From Absicoccus porci (GTDB lineage Bacteria > Bacillota_I > Bacilli_A > Erysipelotrichales > Erysipelotrichaceae), in contig NZ_RJQC01000003.1 of the NCBI RefSeq assembly GCF_003725415.1, positions 33,861 to 97,860 on the forward strand: a stretch of DNA of 64,000 bases, in the 5' to 3' direction. The position numbers were made by a program, and so were the translations under genes. Positions 43,334 through 52,643 of this stretch are shown here, in pieces; the stretch's first letter is position 1, and each line of letters starts with the position of its first letter. The notes under the pieces are model-generated. The model worked only from the letters and a program-made list of their open reading frames with translations. It made no database searches and had not been told where the DNA came from.

Positions 43334-44995
43334 ATGAAAATTTCACCACTTCAAATGGAACGATTGAAGTATCAACCTAAATTACCAGGTATGCTTCGTA
43401 ATGGAATTGCTGAGATTTCAGTGAAAGAAGGAGAACCTACACAAAGTGTAGCGGATCAAGATAAGATTTCAGCTTTATTCCCTAACACGTATGGTAAAAA
43501 AGAAATCACTTTTGAAAAGGGTACAAATACAGCACCTGCTAAGAAGCAAGTCGTAGGTGTTATCCTGTCTGGTGGTCAAGCACCTGGTGGACATAATGTT
43601 GTTTGTGGTTTATATGATGCCTTAAAAGCTACAAATAAAGAAAATGTATTGTATGGATTCAAGGGTGGTCCTAGTGGATTGACAGATGACAAATATATCG
43701 TATTTGATGATGAATACATCGATCAATTCCGTAATACAGGTGGATTTGATATCATTGGTTCTGGTCGTACAAAATTAGAAACGGAAGAACAATTTGCGCA
43801 AGCTGCTGAAGTTTGTAAGAAACACGGTATCAATGCGATTGTCATGATTGGTGGCGATGACTCCAATACCAATGCGGCTGTTTTAGCTGAATATTTTGCT
43901 GCACATAATACAGGTGTTCAAGTTGTTGGTTGCCCTAAGACCATTGATGGTGACTTGAAAAATGAAGATATTGAATGTTCTTTTGGATTTGATACAGCTA
44001 CAAAGACATATAGTGAATTAATTGGAAACATCGAACGTGATGCGAATTCAGCCAAGAAATATTGGCACTTCATCAAAGTCATGGGTCGTTCGGCTTCTCA
44101 TGTTGCATTGGAATGTGCATTGGAAACACAACCAAACATTTGTTTGATTGGTGAAGAAGTGGCTGCTAAGAAGATGTCACTTTCTCAAATTGCTGATCAG
44201 ATTGCCGATTCAGTAGCTGCTCGTGCTGCCAATGGTGATAACTTCGGTGTAGCGATTATTCCAGAAGGTATCGTTGAATTTGTTCCTGAATTCTCTGTAT
44301 TGATTGCTGAAATCAATGAATTATTAGCTGGTGAAAAAGCTGACAAGTTTAATGCATTAGAAACTTGGACTGAAAAATATGAATTTATCAAGAATGGTTT
44401 GACAGCTGAATCATTTGCCGTATTTGATATTCTTCCAGAAGGTATTCAAAAACAATTATTCTTGGAACGTGATCCTCATGGTAACGTACAAGTTTCTTTG
44501 ATTGAATCCGAACAATTGTTTGCTGAATTAGTCAAAGACAAATTGGAAGAAAGAAGAAAAGCGGGAACATATAATGGTAGCTTTAAGACACAACATCATT
44601 TCTTCGGATACGAAGGTCGTTGTGCATTCCCATCTAACTTTGATGCCGACTACTGCTACTCTTTGGGATACAATGCTTGCATGTTGATCCAATATGGATA
44701 CAATGGTTATTTATCAAAGATTTCCAATTTATCAAAACCAGCTGAAGAATGGGTTGCTGGTGGTATGCCAATTACGAAGATGATGAATATGGAACGTCGT
44801 AATGGTAAAGATAAACCAGTTATCCGCAAGGCTTTAGTTGAATTGGATGGTAAGCCATTCACTTACTTTGCTTCTCATCGTGATGCATGGGCTGTTGAAA
44901 CTGCATATACATATCCAGGTGCTATTCAGTATTATGGACCAAGTGATGTTTGTGATTTAACAACTCGTACATTAGCTTTGGAAAAAGGTGAATAA
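43334..44995 (+). CDS. pfp: Pyrophosphate-fructose 6-phosphate 1-phosphotransferase
   Basis: 553 aa, the long PPi-PFK form. [15 protein letters not shown] and GFKGGPSGL form the N-terminal phosphate region. [12 protein letters not shown] (GGDD, favouring PPi over ATP) and CPKTIDGDL are the catalytic segments; [10 protein letters not shown] follows. It reversibly phosphorylates fructose 6-phosphate with PPi, saving ATP in glycolysis and common in anaerobes. RBS AAGGAG upstream; single gene. Confidence 0.95.
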   Translation: MKISPLQMERLKYQPKLPGMLRNGIAEISVKEGEPTQSVADQDKISALFPNTYGKKEITFEKGTNTAPAKKQVVGVILSGGQAPGGHNVVCGLYDALKATNKENVLYGFKGGPSGLTDDKYIVFDDEYIDQFRNTGGFDIIGSGRTKLETEEQFAQAAEVCKKHGINAIVMIGGDDSNTNAAVLAEYFAAHNTGVQVVGCPKTIDGDLKNEDIECSFGFDTATKTYSELIGNIERDANSAKKYWHFIKVMGRSASHVALECALETQPNICLIGEEVAAKKMSLSQIADQIADSVAARAANGDNFGVAIIPEGIVEFVPEFSVLIAEINELLAGEKADKFNALETWTEKYEFIKNGLTAESFAVFDILPEGIQKQLFLERDPHGNVQVSLIESEQLFAELVKDKLEERRKAGTYNGSFKTQHHFFGYEGRCAFPSNFDADYCYSLGYNACMLIQYGYNGYLSKISNLSKPAEEWVAGGMPITKMMNMERRNGKDKPVIRKALVELDGKPFTYFASHRDAWAVETAYTYPGAIQYYGPSDVCDLTTRTLALEKGE

Positions 44996-45001
44996 GAATA
45001 C

Positions 45002-45028
45002 AAAGGGCATCCTCGATGCCCTTTTTTT
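45002..45028 (+). terminator. Terminator after the PPi-PFK gene
   Basis: GGGCATC (45005-45011), loop CTC, GATGCCC (45015-45021), extended by A-T pairs, then a T run. Confidence 0.85.
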
Positions 45029-45039
45029 AAGGAGAGAAT

Positions 45040-45519
45040 ATGGAAAAAATCGCAAGTTTTACGGTAAATCATTTAAAGTTATTACCCGGTATTTATGTAT
45101 CGAGAAAAGATCGTGTAGGAAAGGAAATCGTTACAACTTTTGATATTCGCATGACGGCTCCCAATCGAGAACCCGTGATCAATACGGCTGAGATCCATAC
45201 GATTGAACATTTAGGCGCTACTTTCTTACGTAATCATCCTGCATGGAAAGATAAAGTGATTTATTTTGGTCCGATGGGATGCCGTACGGGTTTCTATATG
45301 ATTTTGGCCGGTGATTTGGAATCCAAAGATGTTGTAGATCTAGTAACGGAAATGTTCACTTTCATTTCTGAATATGAAGGAGAAGTTCCAGGTGCAGCTC
45401 CTAGAGATTGTGGAAACTATTTGGATATGAATTTGCCATTGGCGAAAATTGTGGCGAAACGATTCTTAGAAAATACCTTGAAAGACATAGATGAAACACA
45501 TTTGATCTATCCAGAATAG
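45040..45519 (+). CDS. luxS: S-ribosylhomocysteine lyase
   Basis: 159 aa. Splits S-ribosylhomocysteine into homocysteine and DPD, the AI-2 precursor. Metal ligands are in IHTIEHLGATFLRN (HxxEH) and the C-terminal PRDCGNY; GPMGCRTGFY contains the catalytic Cys. It follows the PPi-PFK terminator with its own AAGGAGAG RBS. It recycles homocysteine alongside the O-acetylhomoserine sulfhydrylase at 36398. Confidence 0.96.
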   Translation: MEKIASFTVNHLKLLPGIYVSRKDRVGKEIVTTFDIRMTAPNREPVINTAEIHTIEHLGATFLRNHPAWKDKVIYFGPMGCRTGFYMILAGDLESKDVVDLVTEMFTFISEYEGEVPGAAPRDCGNYLDMNLPLAKIVAKRFLENTLKDIDETHLIYPE

Positions 45520-45583
45520 AAAAAAGTTTCACCTTCATGAAAAATATTAAAATTTATTTAAAAAAATGAAAATATTGCAATTT

Positions 45584-45638
45584 TGTGATATCATAATCAC
45601 AGATGATACAACATGGCTCTGTGGAGGATGGCAGGGCC
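45584..45638 (+). promoter_or_regulatory. CRP-like dyad and leader hairpin before a small gene
   Basis: TGTGA (45584-45588) and TCACA (45597-45601) form a dyad with an 8-base spacer. Just downstream TGGCTCTG and CAGGGCCA form a hairpin (about 45613-45638) without a T run. Both lie within 80 bases of the start at 45662, suggesting regulated expression. Crp/Fnr proteins are encoded elsewhere in the window; binding is inferred. Confidence 0.4.
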
Positions 45639-45661
45639 AAATGATTTAGAAGGTGAGATTT

Positions 45662-45931
45662 ATGTTTCGAGACTTGTTTTTTGATGGATTGAAACAAAAT
45701 AGTGCCTGGGTATTGGAAGACGATAATGGAAATGAATATACGGTGTTTAAAGACCTAACGGTTGTTGCACCGGATAAGACGTACAAATGTAATTCCATCG
45801 ATGAAGTTATGGCCATTCCGACAACATCCTCCGACCAAACAGTTGGCGACTTGATCGATCATTTACGTAGTTTGGATTTCAACCATGTATCGCAGAATAC
45901 CCATCCTACTAGTCGATCCATCCAGGGATAA
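45662..45931 (+). CDS. Small conserved hypothetical protein, 89 aa
   Basis: Not recognised. From the ATG at 45662 (AAGGTGAG upstream). Acidic N-terminal half with aromatic residues (RDLFFDGLKQNSAWVLEDDNGNEYTVF), a likely beta-rich small domain, then a polar tail ending in SRSIQG. It has its own upstream signals and terminator. Confidence 0.55.
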   Translation: MFRDLFFDGLKQNSAWVLEDDNGNEYTVFKDLTVVAPDKTYKCNSIDEVMAIPTTSSDQTVGDLIDHLRSLDFNHVSQNTHPTSRSIQG

Positions 45932-45946
45932 TACCCAAATAATGAT

Positions 45947-45970
45947 AAAAGACGGCATGCCGTCTTTTTT
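45947..45970. terminator. Bidirectional terminator between small gene and exonuclease
   Basis: AAAAGACGGCA (45947-45957) and TGCCGTCTTTT (45958-45968) are perfectly complementary with T and A runs. The two converging genes share it. Confidence 0.8.
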
Positions 45971-45971
45971 T

Positions 45972-46535
45972 TTATTGCCATGGCTTTAAGGTTTTATTCT
46001 GGGCTACATCAAAGGTGCGAATATAATAGTCGGTATTGATTTGTTCATAAAAATTTGTAAATAAAGAAGCACAAGCTTTGGCATCACTTAACGCATTGTG
46101 ATGATTCAAAGGAATACCTAAAGCATCACACATCGTATTGAGACGATGATTTTCGAGTTCTGGATAACAGGCTTTGCCAATACGTACCGTGTCGGCATAA
46201 TCAATATAGGATTTCCATGGAATATGATAGGTTTTTAAACAGAACAGTAAAACATGAATATCAAAAGTGGCATTATGAGCAAGAAGAATTCCTTGATCCA
46301 GATACGTTTCTAATGTAGGCCATGCTTGTTTGAAAGTAGGGGCATGCTTAACTGTTTGTGGACCAATATGCGTTAATTCCATATGGAAGGCATTGAAGTA
46401 TGTTTCCGGATTGATCAAAGTATAAAAGGTATCTGCAATTTGATTTTTTTTGATGACGGCAATCCCAATCGCACTCATTCGGTCATTGCGCGTATTGGGT
46501 GTTTCTACGTCAAACGCAACATATGTATCTATCAT
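45972..46535 (-). CDS. DEDDh 3'-5' exonuclease (DnaQ-like)
   Basis: 187 aa. YVAFDVETPN gives ExoI (DxE), LLAHNATFDIHVL gives ExoII with its Asp, and HNALSDAKACA gives ExoIII with His and Asp. This is the proofreading-exonuclease fold; stand-alone members trim RNA or DNA. TATACT (46548-46543) ends 7 bases before the ATG and no convincing RBS is present (possible leaderless mRNA). Confidence 0.87.
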   Translation of the reverse strand: MIDTYVAFDVETPNTRNDRMSAIGIAVIKKNQIADTFYTLINPETYFNAFHMELTHIGPQTVKHAPTFKQAWPTLETYLDQGILLAHNATFDIHVLLFCLKTYHIPWKSYIDYADTVRIGKACYPELENHRLNTMCDALGIPLNHHNALSDAKACASLFTNFYEQINTDYYIRTFDVAQNKTLKPWQ

Positions 46536-46645
46536 ACTTCTCAGTATAAAACAATTTTTAAAGAAATGAAATTTGCGTTATCTTTATTAGAATGATTTAA
46601 TAGGTGTGCTAAGCGATGGCGATCATCGCTTTTTTGAGGTGAACT

Positions 46646-47290
46646 ATGATCAAGGGAATATTATTTGATTTTGACGATACGATTGGCAATCGCTGTTTAT
46701 ATACGTATCAAACATTTGAAGAATTGTTGGATACCTATTGTACTTTTGCGGATCCCTATCAGAGAGAAACGGTCCTACAGGATTTGATGTTGTGGGATAT
46801 GAAAGGCAATTATCGGAAGAATTTTATTTTGGAGAATTTGAAGAAAAAGTATCATTTACCTTTACCTATTGCCGATTTCAATGAATGGTGGAATAACCAT
46901 CAAAGTAAACATACAATTGCTTTTGACGGCATTGAAGAAGATCTTGCTGCCTTGCATCAAAAATACAAATTGGCACTTTGTACCAATGGAACCAATGAAG
47001 CCCAACGAGATAAGGTGCAAAGAGCCCATTTGGGTGACTACTTTGATGCCATTGTAACAAGTGGGGAATTGGGACACAAAAAGCCAGCACCTGATGTGTA
47101 TGTGGAAGCTTGTAAACAGTTGGGATTAGAAACCAATGAAGTGATCTTTGTGGGTGATACCTTTTCTACGGATATCCTTGGTGCACATCGTTTGGGAATA
47201 CCGGCCATTTGGGTCATTCGTAAGGATTGGCCTTGTTCGTTGGATATTCCACGGATTGAATCGGTACATGAATTATTAGACATTTTATAG
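46646..47290 (+). CDS. HAD-family hydrolase
   Basis: 214 aa. Motif I FDFDDTIGN with the nucleophile Asp, motif II LCTNGTN, motif III Lys in GHKKPAPDVY, motif IV FVGDTFSTDILGA. A helical cap lies between motifs I and II (subclass I). Likely a small-molecule phosphatase of the YjjG/PGP type; substrate unknown. RBS GAGGTGA; a two-to-three-gene run follows closely. Confidence 0.9.
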   Translation: MIKGILFDFDDTIGNRCLYTYQTFEELLDTYCTFADPYQRETVLQDLMLWDMKGNYRKNFILENLKKKYHLPLPIADFNEWWNNHQSKHTIAFDGIEEDLAALHQKYKLALCTNGTNEAQRDKVQRAHLGDYFDAIVTSGELGHKKPAPDVYVEACKQLGLETNEVIFVGDTFSTDILGAHRLGIPAIWVIRKDWPCSLDIPRIESVHELLDIL

Positions 47291-47298
47291 GAGATCAT

Positions 47299-47565
47299 AT
47301 GGGATATACAAATACAGAATTACTACAAGGATGTTTTACCCAAGAAATGGTGGATTTGTTTCTGGATATGCATGGATATACCCAAGAAACTTTCAATCAG
47401 GAAAAGCCTTCGATTGTTAGTCAATTGATCCTATCCATCGTGATGGATGAAAATGCGGATATGGAACAACAACAAGCATTAATGGATATCAAAATGGGCT
47501 TATTACGTATGATCGAGGATCATATTGAAAAACAAGGAGATGAACCCAATCCACGTTATGAATAA
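47299..47565 (+). CDS. Conserved hypothetical protein, 88 aa
   Basis: Not recognised. 8 bases after the HAD gene with RBS TAGGAGATC. Mostly helical, acidic, without Cys or membrane segments (GCFTQEMVDLFLDMHGYTQETF...). It overlaps the next gene by 8 bases, so it is probably co-expressed with the cyclo-ligase. Confidence 0.6.
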   Translation: MGYTNTELLQGCFTQEMVDLFLDMHGYTQETFNQEKPSIVSQLILSIVMDENADMEQQQALMDIKMGLLRMIEDHIEKQGDEPNPRYE

Positions 47566-48118
47566 ACAAGAATTGCGAAAAAGCATCCAGGCGAAACGAA
47601 AAGTATTAAGTGATTCGTATCAAAAGGATGCGAGTCAAAAGATCCTATCGTATATTCTTCAATCGGATGCATATAAAAAGGCACAAACCCTTTTTATTTT
47701 TGTGAGCATGAAGGGTGAAGTCAACACGCACCCTTTGATTGAGAAAGCATGGAAAGATGGTAAAACCGTTGTGGTTCCTCGATGCGAATCCAAGGGCATT
47801 ATGCATGCGTATCAAATTCAAAGCTGGAAGGATGTCCAACCAAGAACATGGGGTATCTTAGAACCAATAGATACAACCACGTATATACCTGTTCATCAAA
47901 TTGATTTAGCTATTGTGCCTTGTTGTACATGTAATGAAAAAGGGCAACGATTGGGATTTGGCGGTGGCTTCTATGATCGTTATTTAGAACATCAATCAAT
48001 GATAAAAATGATGGTCTGTTTCCATGAATTGATGTGTGAAGAAATTCCTGTGGATGATCATGATATTGTTATGGATATGATTGTGTCTGAAATTGGAATA
48101 AATAATAAAAAACAATAA
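47558..48118 (+). CDS. 5-formyltetrahydrofolate cyclo-ligase
   Basis: 186 aa from 47558. N-terminal KQELRKSIQAKRK matches the family opening. VSMKGEVNTHPLIEKAWKDGKTVVVPR and LGFGGGFYDRYL (substrate/ATP loop) are diagnostic. It converts 5-formyl-THF to 5,10-methenyl-THF with ATP, returning folate to the one-carbon pool. The start overlaps the small upstream gene. Confidence 0.93.
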   Translation: MNKQELRKSIQAKRKVLSDSYQKDASQKILSYILQSDAYKKAQTLFIFVSMKGEVNTHPLIEKAWKDGKTVVVPRCESKGIMHAYQIQSWKDVQPRTWGILEPIDTTTYIPVHQIDLAIVPCCTCNEKGQRLGFGGGFYDRYLEHQSMIKMMVCFHELMCEEIPVDDHDIVMDMIVSEIGINNKKQ

Positions 48119-48179
48119 AAATCTATTGCATAACGAGAACAAAGTGATATTATATCTATGTCAGATGGAGGATATACAC

Positions 48180-48857
48180 ATGAAACTATTTATTGATGAT
48201 GCACATTTAGATGAAATTAAACGTTTATATGAATACTATCCAGTGGATGGAGTTACAACTAACCCTTCCATTCTTTCTAAAGTAGACCAAGATCCACGAA
48301 AAACTTTAAAAGAGATTCGTGAATTTATTGGGGAAGATGATATCATTTTCGCACAAGCTGTTGCTTTGGATGCCGATGGAATTGTAGCCGATGCACACAT
48401 GATCGTTGATTTGTTAGGAAAAAATACAGTTGTCAAAGTTCCTTCCGTTCCAGAAGGTTTTAAAGCCATCAAACAATTAACCAAAGAAGGTATTCCAACT
48501 TGTGGAACCGTTGTTTATACACCAATGCAAGCGTATTTAGCTGCCAAAGCAGGTGCAAGTTATGTCGCACCGTATGTAAACCGTATTGATAATATGGGAT
48601 ATGATGGTGTAGAAGTTGTGAAAGAAATCCAAGATATTTTAGATAATAGTGATTTTGATTGTGAAGTATTAGCTGCTTCATTCAAAAATTCACAACAAGT
48701 CATGGAATTGGCTCAGTATGGTGTCGGAAGTGCTACGGCTGCCCCAAGTGTGATTGATGGTTTTGTAAAGAACATGGCCATTGATGGTGCGGTTCAAGAT
48801 TTCGTGAATGATTTTGAAAAATTGACTGGCAAGAAAGCCATGACCGATTTAGACTAA
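48180..48857 (+). CDS. Transaldolase-like fructose-6-phosphate aldolase
   Basis: 225 aa small transaldolase (TalC/FSA group). MKLFIDDAHLDEIK, VDGVTTNPSILSK, and the Schiff-base lysine in NTVVKVPS are visible, followed by APYVNRIDNMGYDG. Small members either transfer dihydroxyacetone units in the pentose phosphate pathway or cleave fructose 6-phosphate; the active-site residue that separates the two cannot be decided by eye. RBS TGGAGG. Confidence 0.9.
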   Translation: MKLFIDDAHLDEIKRLYEYYPVDGVTTNPSILSKVDQDPRKTLKEIREFIGEDDIIFAQAVALDADGIVADAHMIVDLLGKNTVVKVPSVPEGFKAIKQLTKEGIPTCGTVVYTPMQAYLAAKAGASYVAPYVNRIDNMGYDGVEVVKEIQDILDNSDFDCEVLAASFKNSQQVMELAQYGVGSATAAPSVIDGFVKNMAIDGAVQDFVNDFEKLTGKKAMTDLD

Positions 48858-48868
48858 TCCAAAATAAA

Positions 48869-48902
48869 AGTCAGAGATTTTGATGTCTCTGACTTCTTTT
48901 TT
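48869..48902. terminator. Terminator after the transaldolase-like gene
   Basis: AGTCAGAGA (48869-48877) pairs with TCTCTGACT (48886-48894), then C and six T. It separates the gene from the converging activase fragment. Confidence 0.85.
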
Positions 48903-48903
48903 A

Positions 48904-49077
48904 TTAAATTTCTTCTAAACCAATAAGGGCTGCCCCAATGGCACCACATAATTGGGCACTATCATCCACATAAATCTTCGCATTCAAAGCTTGTTCTAAG
49001 CATTGAACAACACCCGCATTTTGGGCAACACCACCCGTCATGATGAATTCTGGTTCCCCTTTGATTCGATGAACCAA
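48904..49077 (-). pseudogene. C-terminal fragment of the 2-hydroxyacyl-CoA dehydratase activase
   Basis: On the minus strand this codes 57 residues beginning LVHRIKGEPEF and including MTGGVAQNAGVV and CGAIGAALIG, then TAA. These are the conserved C-terminal ATP-binding and end segments of the HgdC/BadF-type activase. The matching N-terminal part is 11 kb away at 60255-60854. The mobile element lies exactly between them. Joined at the AA dinucleotide they give about 257 residues. The 16-residue spacing between SVAS and MTGG then equals that in Acidaminococcus HgdC as I recall it. The fragment has no start of its own. Confidence 0.93.
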
Positions 49078-49101
49078 TGCTCATGTACGGTAAGGAAGCA
49101 A
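49076..49101 (+). repeat. Left element end: AA core plus terminal inverted repeat
   Basis: AA (49076-49077) is the presumed crossover dinucleotide. The 24 bases from 49078 read TGCTCATGTACGG then TAAGGAAGCAA. They match the reverse complement of 60229-60252 with five transitions. Confidence 0.88.
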
Positions 49102-49410
49102 GCAACCGAAAACAAGAGATAGACCGCCAGCACTACACTATTCCGAACCAAAGACCAAAAGATAAGCATTGTGGGAAAATCTAAACTTTTGGATTTTCCT
49201 ACAATGCCAACTACGGCGGAATCCCTCCCACTCCTTATATCTTTCTGTATACATTGAATTTGTATTTAGTAAAATGCAGACAACACCACGGATCGGCTTT
49301 TGGTTGGACAATTCCAACCAAACACCACAGCAGACAGCAGAAAACATTCTGAACGCTAGGAAGCCGGTATGATTGTTACATATAAGGGGAAGAAAAATTT
49401 CTTTTAGGTA
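49102..49410 (+). other. Left subterminal region of the element; hairpin and a doubtful tiny ORF
   Basis: No convincing gene. A long hairpin, CATTGTGGGAAAATC (49167-49181) with GATTTTCCTACAATG (49192-49206), has one wobble and a 10-base loop. A 32-codon frame (49274-49372, starting MQTTPRIGFWLDN) ends in ATGA, overlapping a second frame of 12 codons. These look like remnants of genes cut off when tet(W) was acquired. The base composition here is closer to the host than to the rest of the element. Confidence 0.4.
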
Positions 49411-49411
49411 C

Positions 49412-49440
49412 TTGCTTTCCTAAAACTGATGTGATACAAT
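49412..49440 (+). promoter_or_regulatory. tet(W) promoter
   Basis: TTGCTT (49412-49417), 17 bases, TACAAT (49435-49440), near-consensus. It is followed by a leader of about 290 bases before tet(W). Confidence 0.75.
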
Positions 49441-49469
49441 GGATTTAATCCAGAAAAGGAGTAAAAAAT

Positions 49470-49700
49470 ATGCGGCAAGGTATTCTTAAATAAAACTATA
49501 ATCAAATAGTGGGAACAAAGGATTATGATAGCTCCTTTTGTAGGGGCTTAGTTTTTTGTACCCAATTTAAGAATACTTTTGCCTTATCAATTTTGACATA
49601 TCCCCAAAAACAGCAATCACAAACAGGTGTATGCTGTATATGTGTATGTCCGCAACTTATAATCCCCAGTGGTAAAAGTATTTTACTGCTGGGGATTTTT
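49470..49700 (+). promoter_or_regulatory. tet(W) attenuation leader
   Basis: The leader starts with a 7-codon peptide (MRQGILK, 49470-49493), and TATTCTTAAAT there is complementary to ATTTAAGAATA near 49566-49576. A weak hairpin (AGCTCC/GGGGCT, about 49530-49552) is followed by T. A second peptide (49631-49675) runs into the terminator AATCCCCAG (49661-49669)/CTGGGGATT (49689-49697) plus T. This is the layout of tet(M)-type leaders, where ribosome stalling by tetracycline allows read-through. Confidence 0.75.
49631..49675 (+). CDS. tet(W) leader peptide, 14 aa
   Basis: MLYMCMSATYNPQW followed by TAA. Its last codons form the 5' arm of the terminator stem, so ribosome position on this frame can open the hairpin. 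Presumed regulatory in cis only. Confidence 0.65.
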   Translation: MLYMCMSATYNPQW

Positions 49701-49734
49701 ATGCCCTTTGGGGCTGTAAAGGGAGGACAATCAC

Positions 49735-51654
49735 ATGAAAATAATCAATATTGGAATTCTTGCCCATGTAGACGCTGGAAAGACGACCTTGACGGAGAGC
49801 CTGCTATATGCCAGCGGAGCCATTTCAGAACCGGGGAGCGTCGAAAAAGGGACAACGAGGACGGACACCATGTTTTTGGAGCGGCAGCGTGGGATTACCA
49901 TTCAAGCGGCAGTCACTTCCTTCCAGTGGCACAGATGTAAAGTTAACATTGTGGATACGCCCGGCCACATGGATTTTTTGGCGGAGGTGTACCGCTCTTT
50001 GGCTGTTTTAGATGGGGCCATCTTGGTGATCTCCGCTAAAGATGGCGTGCAGGCCCAGACCCGTATTCTGTTCCATGCCCTGCGGAAAATGAACATTCCC
50101 ACCGTTATCTTTATCAACAAGATCGACCAGGCTGGCGTTGATTTGCAGAGCGTGGTTCAGTCTGTTCGGGATAAGCTCTCCGCCGATATTATCATCAAGC
50201 AGACGGTGTCGCTGTCCCCGGAAATAGTCCTGGAGGAAAATACCGACATAGAAGCATGGGATGCGGTCATCGAAAATAACGATGAATTATTGGAAAAGTA
50301 TATCGCAGGAGAACCAATCAGCCGGGAAAAACTTGTGCGGGAGGAACAGCGGCGGGTTCAAGACGCCTCCCTGTTCCCGGTCTATTATGGCAGCGCCAAA
50401 AAGGGCCTTGGCATTCAACCGTTGATGGATGCGGTGACAGGGCTGTTCCAACCGATTGGGGAACAGGGGAGCGCCGCCCTATGCGGCAGCGTTTTCAAGG
50501 TGGAGTATACAGATTGCGGCCAGCGGCGTGTCTATCTACGGCTATACAGCGGAACGCTGCGCCTGCGGGATACGGTGGCCCTGGCCGGGAGAGAAAAGCT
50601 GAAAATCACAGAGATGCGTATTCCATCCAAAGGGGAAATTGTTCGGACAGACACCGCTTATCCGGGTGAAATTGTTATCCTTCCCAGCGACAGCGTGAGG
50701 TTAAACGATGTATTAGGGGACCCAACCCGGCTCCCTCGTAAAAGGTGGCGTGAGGACCCCCTCCCCATGCTGCGGACGTCGATTGCGCCGAAAACGGCAG
50801 CGCAAAGAGAACGGCTGCTGGACGCTCTTACGCAACTTGCGGATACTGACCCGCTTTTGCGCTGCGAGGTGGATTCCATCACCCATGAGATCATTCTTTC
50901 TTTTTTGGGCCGGGTGCAGTTGGAGGTTGTTTCCGCTTTGCTGTCGGAAAAATACAAGCTTGAAACAGTGGTAAAGGAACCCACCGTCATTTATATGGAG
51001 CGGCCGCTCAAAGCAGCCAGCCACACCATCCATATCGAGGTGCCGCCCAACCCGTTTTGGGCATCCATCGGACTGTCTGTTACACCACTCCCGCTTGGCT
51101 CCGGTGTACAATACGAGAGCCGGGTTTCGCTGGGATACTTGAACCAGAGTTTTCAAAACGCTGTCAGGGATGGTATCCGTTACGGGCTGGAGCAGGGCTT
51201 GTTCGGCTGGAACGTAACGGACTGTAAGATTTGCTTTGAATACGGGCTTTATTACAGTCCGGTCAGCACGCCGGCGGACTTCCGCTCATTGGCCCCGATT
51301 GTATTGGAACAGGCATTGAAGGAATCAGGGACGCAACTGCTGGAACCTTATCTCTCCTTCACCCTCTATGCGCCCCAGGAATACCTTTCCAGGGCTTATC
51401 ATGATGCACCGAAATACTGTGCCACCATCGAAACGGCCCAGGTAAAAAAGGATGAAGTTGTCTTTACTGGCGAGATTCCCGCCCGCTGTATACAGGCATA
51501 CCGTACTGATCTGGCCTTTTACACCAACGGGCGGAGCGTATGCCTTACAGAGCTGAAAGGATATCAGGCCGCTGTCGGTCAGCCGGTCATCCAGCCCCGC
51601 CGTCCAAACAGCCGCCTGGACAAGGTGCGCCATATGTTTCAGAAGGTAATGTAA
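49735..51654 (+). CDS. tet(W): Tetracycline resistance ribosomal protection protein Tet(W)
   Basis: 639 aa, full length. EF-G-like GTPase that dislodges tetracycline from the 30S subunit. G1 [15 protein letters not shown]2/G3 RGITIQAA and DTPGHMDF, G4 NKID. The sequence follows Tet(W) as I know it almost throughout, e.g. the start [18 protein letters not shown] and the end [13 protein letters not shown], with scattered substitutions (e.g. [11 protein letters not shown]), so a mosaic allele is not excluded. RBS GGGAGGAC; expression is controlled by the upstream attenuator. Confidence 0.97.
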   Translation: MKIINIGILAHVDAGKTTLTESLLYASGAISEPGSVEKGTTRTDTMFLERQRGITIQAAVTSFQWHRCKVNIVDTPGHMDFLAEVYRSLAVLDGAILVISAKDGVQAQTRILFHALRKMNIPTVIFINKIDQAGVDLQSVVQSVRDKLSADIIIKQTVSLSPEIVLEENTDIEAWDAVIENNDELLEKYIAGEPISREKLVREEQRRVQDASLFPVYYGSAKKGLGIQPLMDAVTGLFQPIGEQGSAALCGSVFKVEYTDCGQRRVYLRLYSGTLRLRDTVALAGREKLKITEMRIPSKGEIVRTDTAYPGEIVILPSDSVRLNDVLGDPTRLPRKRWREDPLPMLRTSIAPKTAAQRERLLDALTQLADTDPLLRCEVDSITHEIILSFLGRVQLEVVSALLSEKYKLETVVKEPTVIYMERPLKAASHTIHIEVPPNPFWASIGLSVTPLPLGSGVQYESRVSLGYLNQSFQNAVRDGIRYGLEQGLFGWNVTDCKICFEYGLYYSPVSTPADFRSLAPIVLEQALKESGTQLLEPYLSFTLYAPQEYLSRAYHDAPKYCATIETAQVKKDEVVFTGEIPARCIQAYRTDLAFYTNGRSVCLTELKGYQAAVGQPVIQPRRPNSRLDKVRHMFQKVM

Positions 51655-51704
51655 AGATACATAATCGTCAAGACGGCAACAATCAGAAGTTATGGAGGGT
51701 AACA

Positions 51705-52472
51705 ATGGAATATAGTAAGGAAGATTTAATGGAAGCAAAAAAGCAAATTTGGGGAGTGGGAGAGAACATGGGAACAGAGGAAAGTAAAAAAATCTGGGAG
51801 GAGAACGCACAATTTTGGGATAATGCAATGGGTGACGAATCTAATGAATTTCACAGAGAGGTAGTGCGTCCCAAAGTAACGGAACTTCTATCTCCTAATC
51901 CTGCGGATTACATTTTGGATATTGCGTGTGGCAATGGAAATTATTCTTCGTATCTTGCACAAAGAGGCGCTTCGGTTGTCGCTTTTGATTACAGCAAAAA
52001 AATGATAGAATTGGCTAAAAGACGGCAATCACAATATGCAAAACAAATTGAATTTTGTGTGGCGGATGCGACCGATAGAAAAAGTATATTAGAATTAAAA
52101 AGAAATCGAGCCTTTACGAAAGCAGTTTCTAATATGGCAATTATGGATATTACGGATATTGAACCACTTCTTATGGCTGTTTATGAACTGTTGCAGGAAA
52201 GCGGAATTTTTGTCTTTGCAACGCAACACCCTTGTTTTGTCACGTTGACTGAAAAATATATGACACCGCACAGTTACTATGATATAGCGATTGAAGGGCA
52301 ACCGAAAGAGCAGATTTATTATCATCGTTCCATACAAGATATTTTTAACCTTTGTTTTAGAGCTGGATTTGTCATTGATGGATTTTATGAAGAATGTTTT
52401 AAAACCAACAAAGAAATTCCTATGGTAATGATAGTAAGGCTTAAGAAGGTAAAACGTGATAGCTTAAAATAA
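51705..52472 (+). CDS. Class I SAM-dependent methyltransferase downstream of tet(W)
   Basis: 255 aa from the ATG at 51705 (TGGAGGG upstream). The SAM motif I is DYILDIACGNGNYSSYLA; motif II VVAFDYSKKMIELAKRR with its acidic residue; then CVADATDR. It sits 50 bases after tet(W) without a terminator, so it is probably co-transcribed. Its AT-rich codon use contrasts with tet(W) and the mob genes, suggesting separate acquisition. Substrate unknown; there is no sign of rRNA methylase motifs such as those of Erm. Confidence 0.82.
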   Translation: MEYSKEDLMEAKKQIWGVGENMGTEESKKIWEENAQFWDNAMGDESNEFHREVVRPKVTELLSPNPADYILDIACGNGNYSSYLAQRGASVVAFDYSKKMIELAKRRQSQYAKQIEFCVADATDRKSILELKRNRAFTKAVSNMAIMDITDIEPLLMAVYELLQESGIFVFATQHPCFVTLTEKYMTPHSYYDIAIEGQPKEQIYYHRSIQDIFNLCFRAGFVIDGFYEECFKTNKEIPMVMIVRLKKVKRDSLK

Positions 52473-52643
52473 ATTCAAGTTTGTCGGGTAAATAGCAAAC
52501 CCAGCCGAGCCAGTCAACGGTCAAGATGAACGGCGCATATGCGCAGCCGTTGACAGCCCCGCCCGCCTTTGCTGGTAGGCAATCAAGGGGCGACAGCAAG
52601 AAGTGCCACCGCCCCGCACTATTATTCAGAAAGGGGAATTTCC

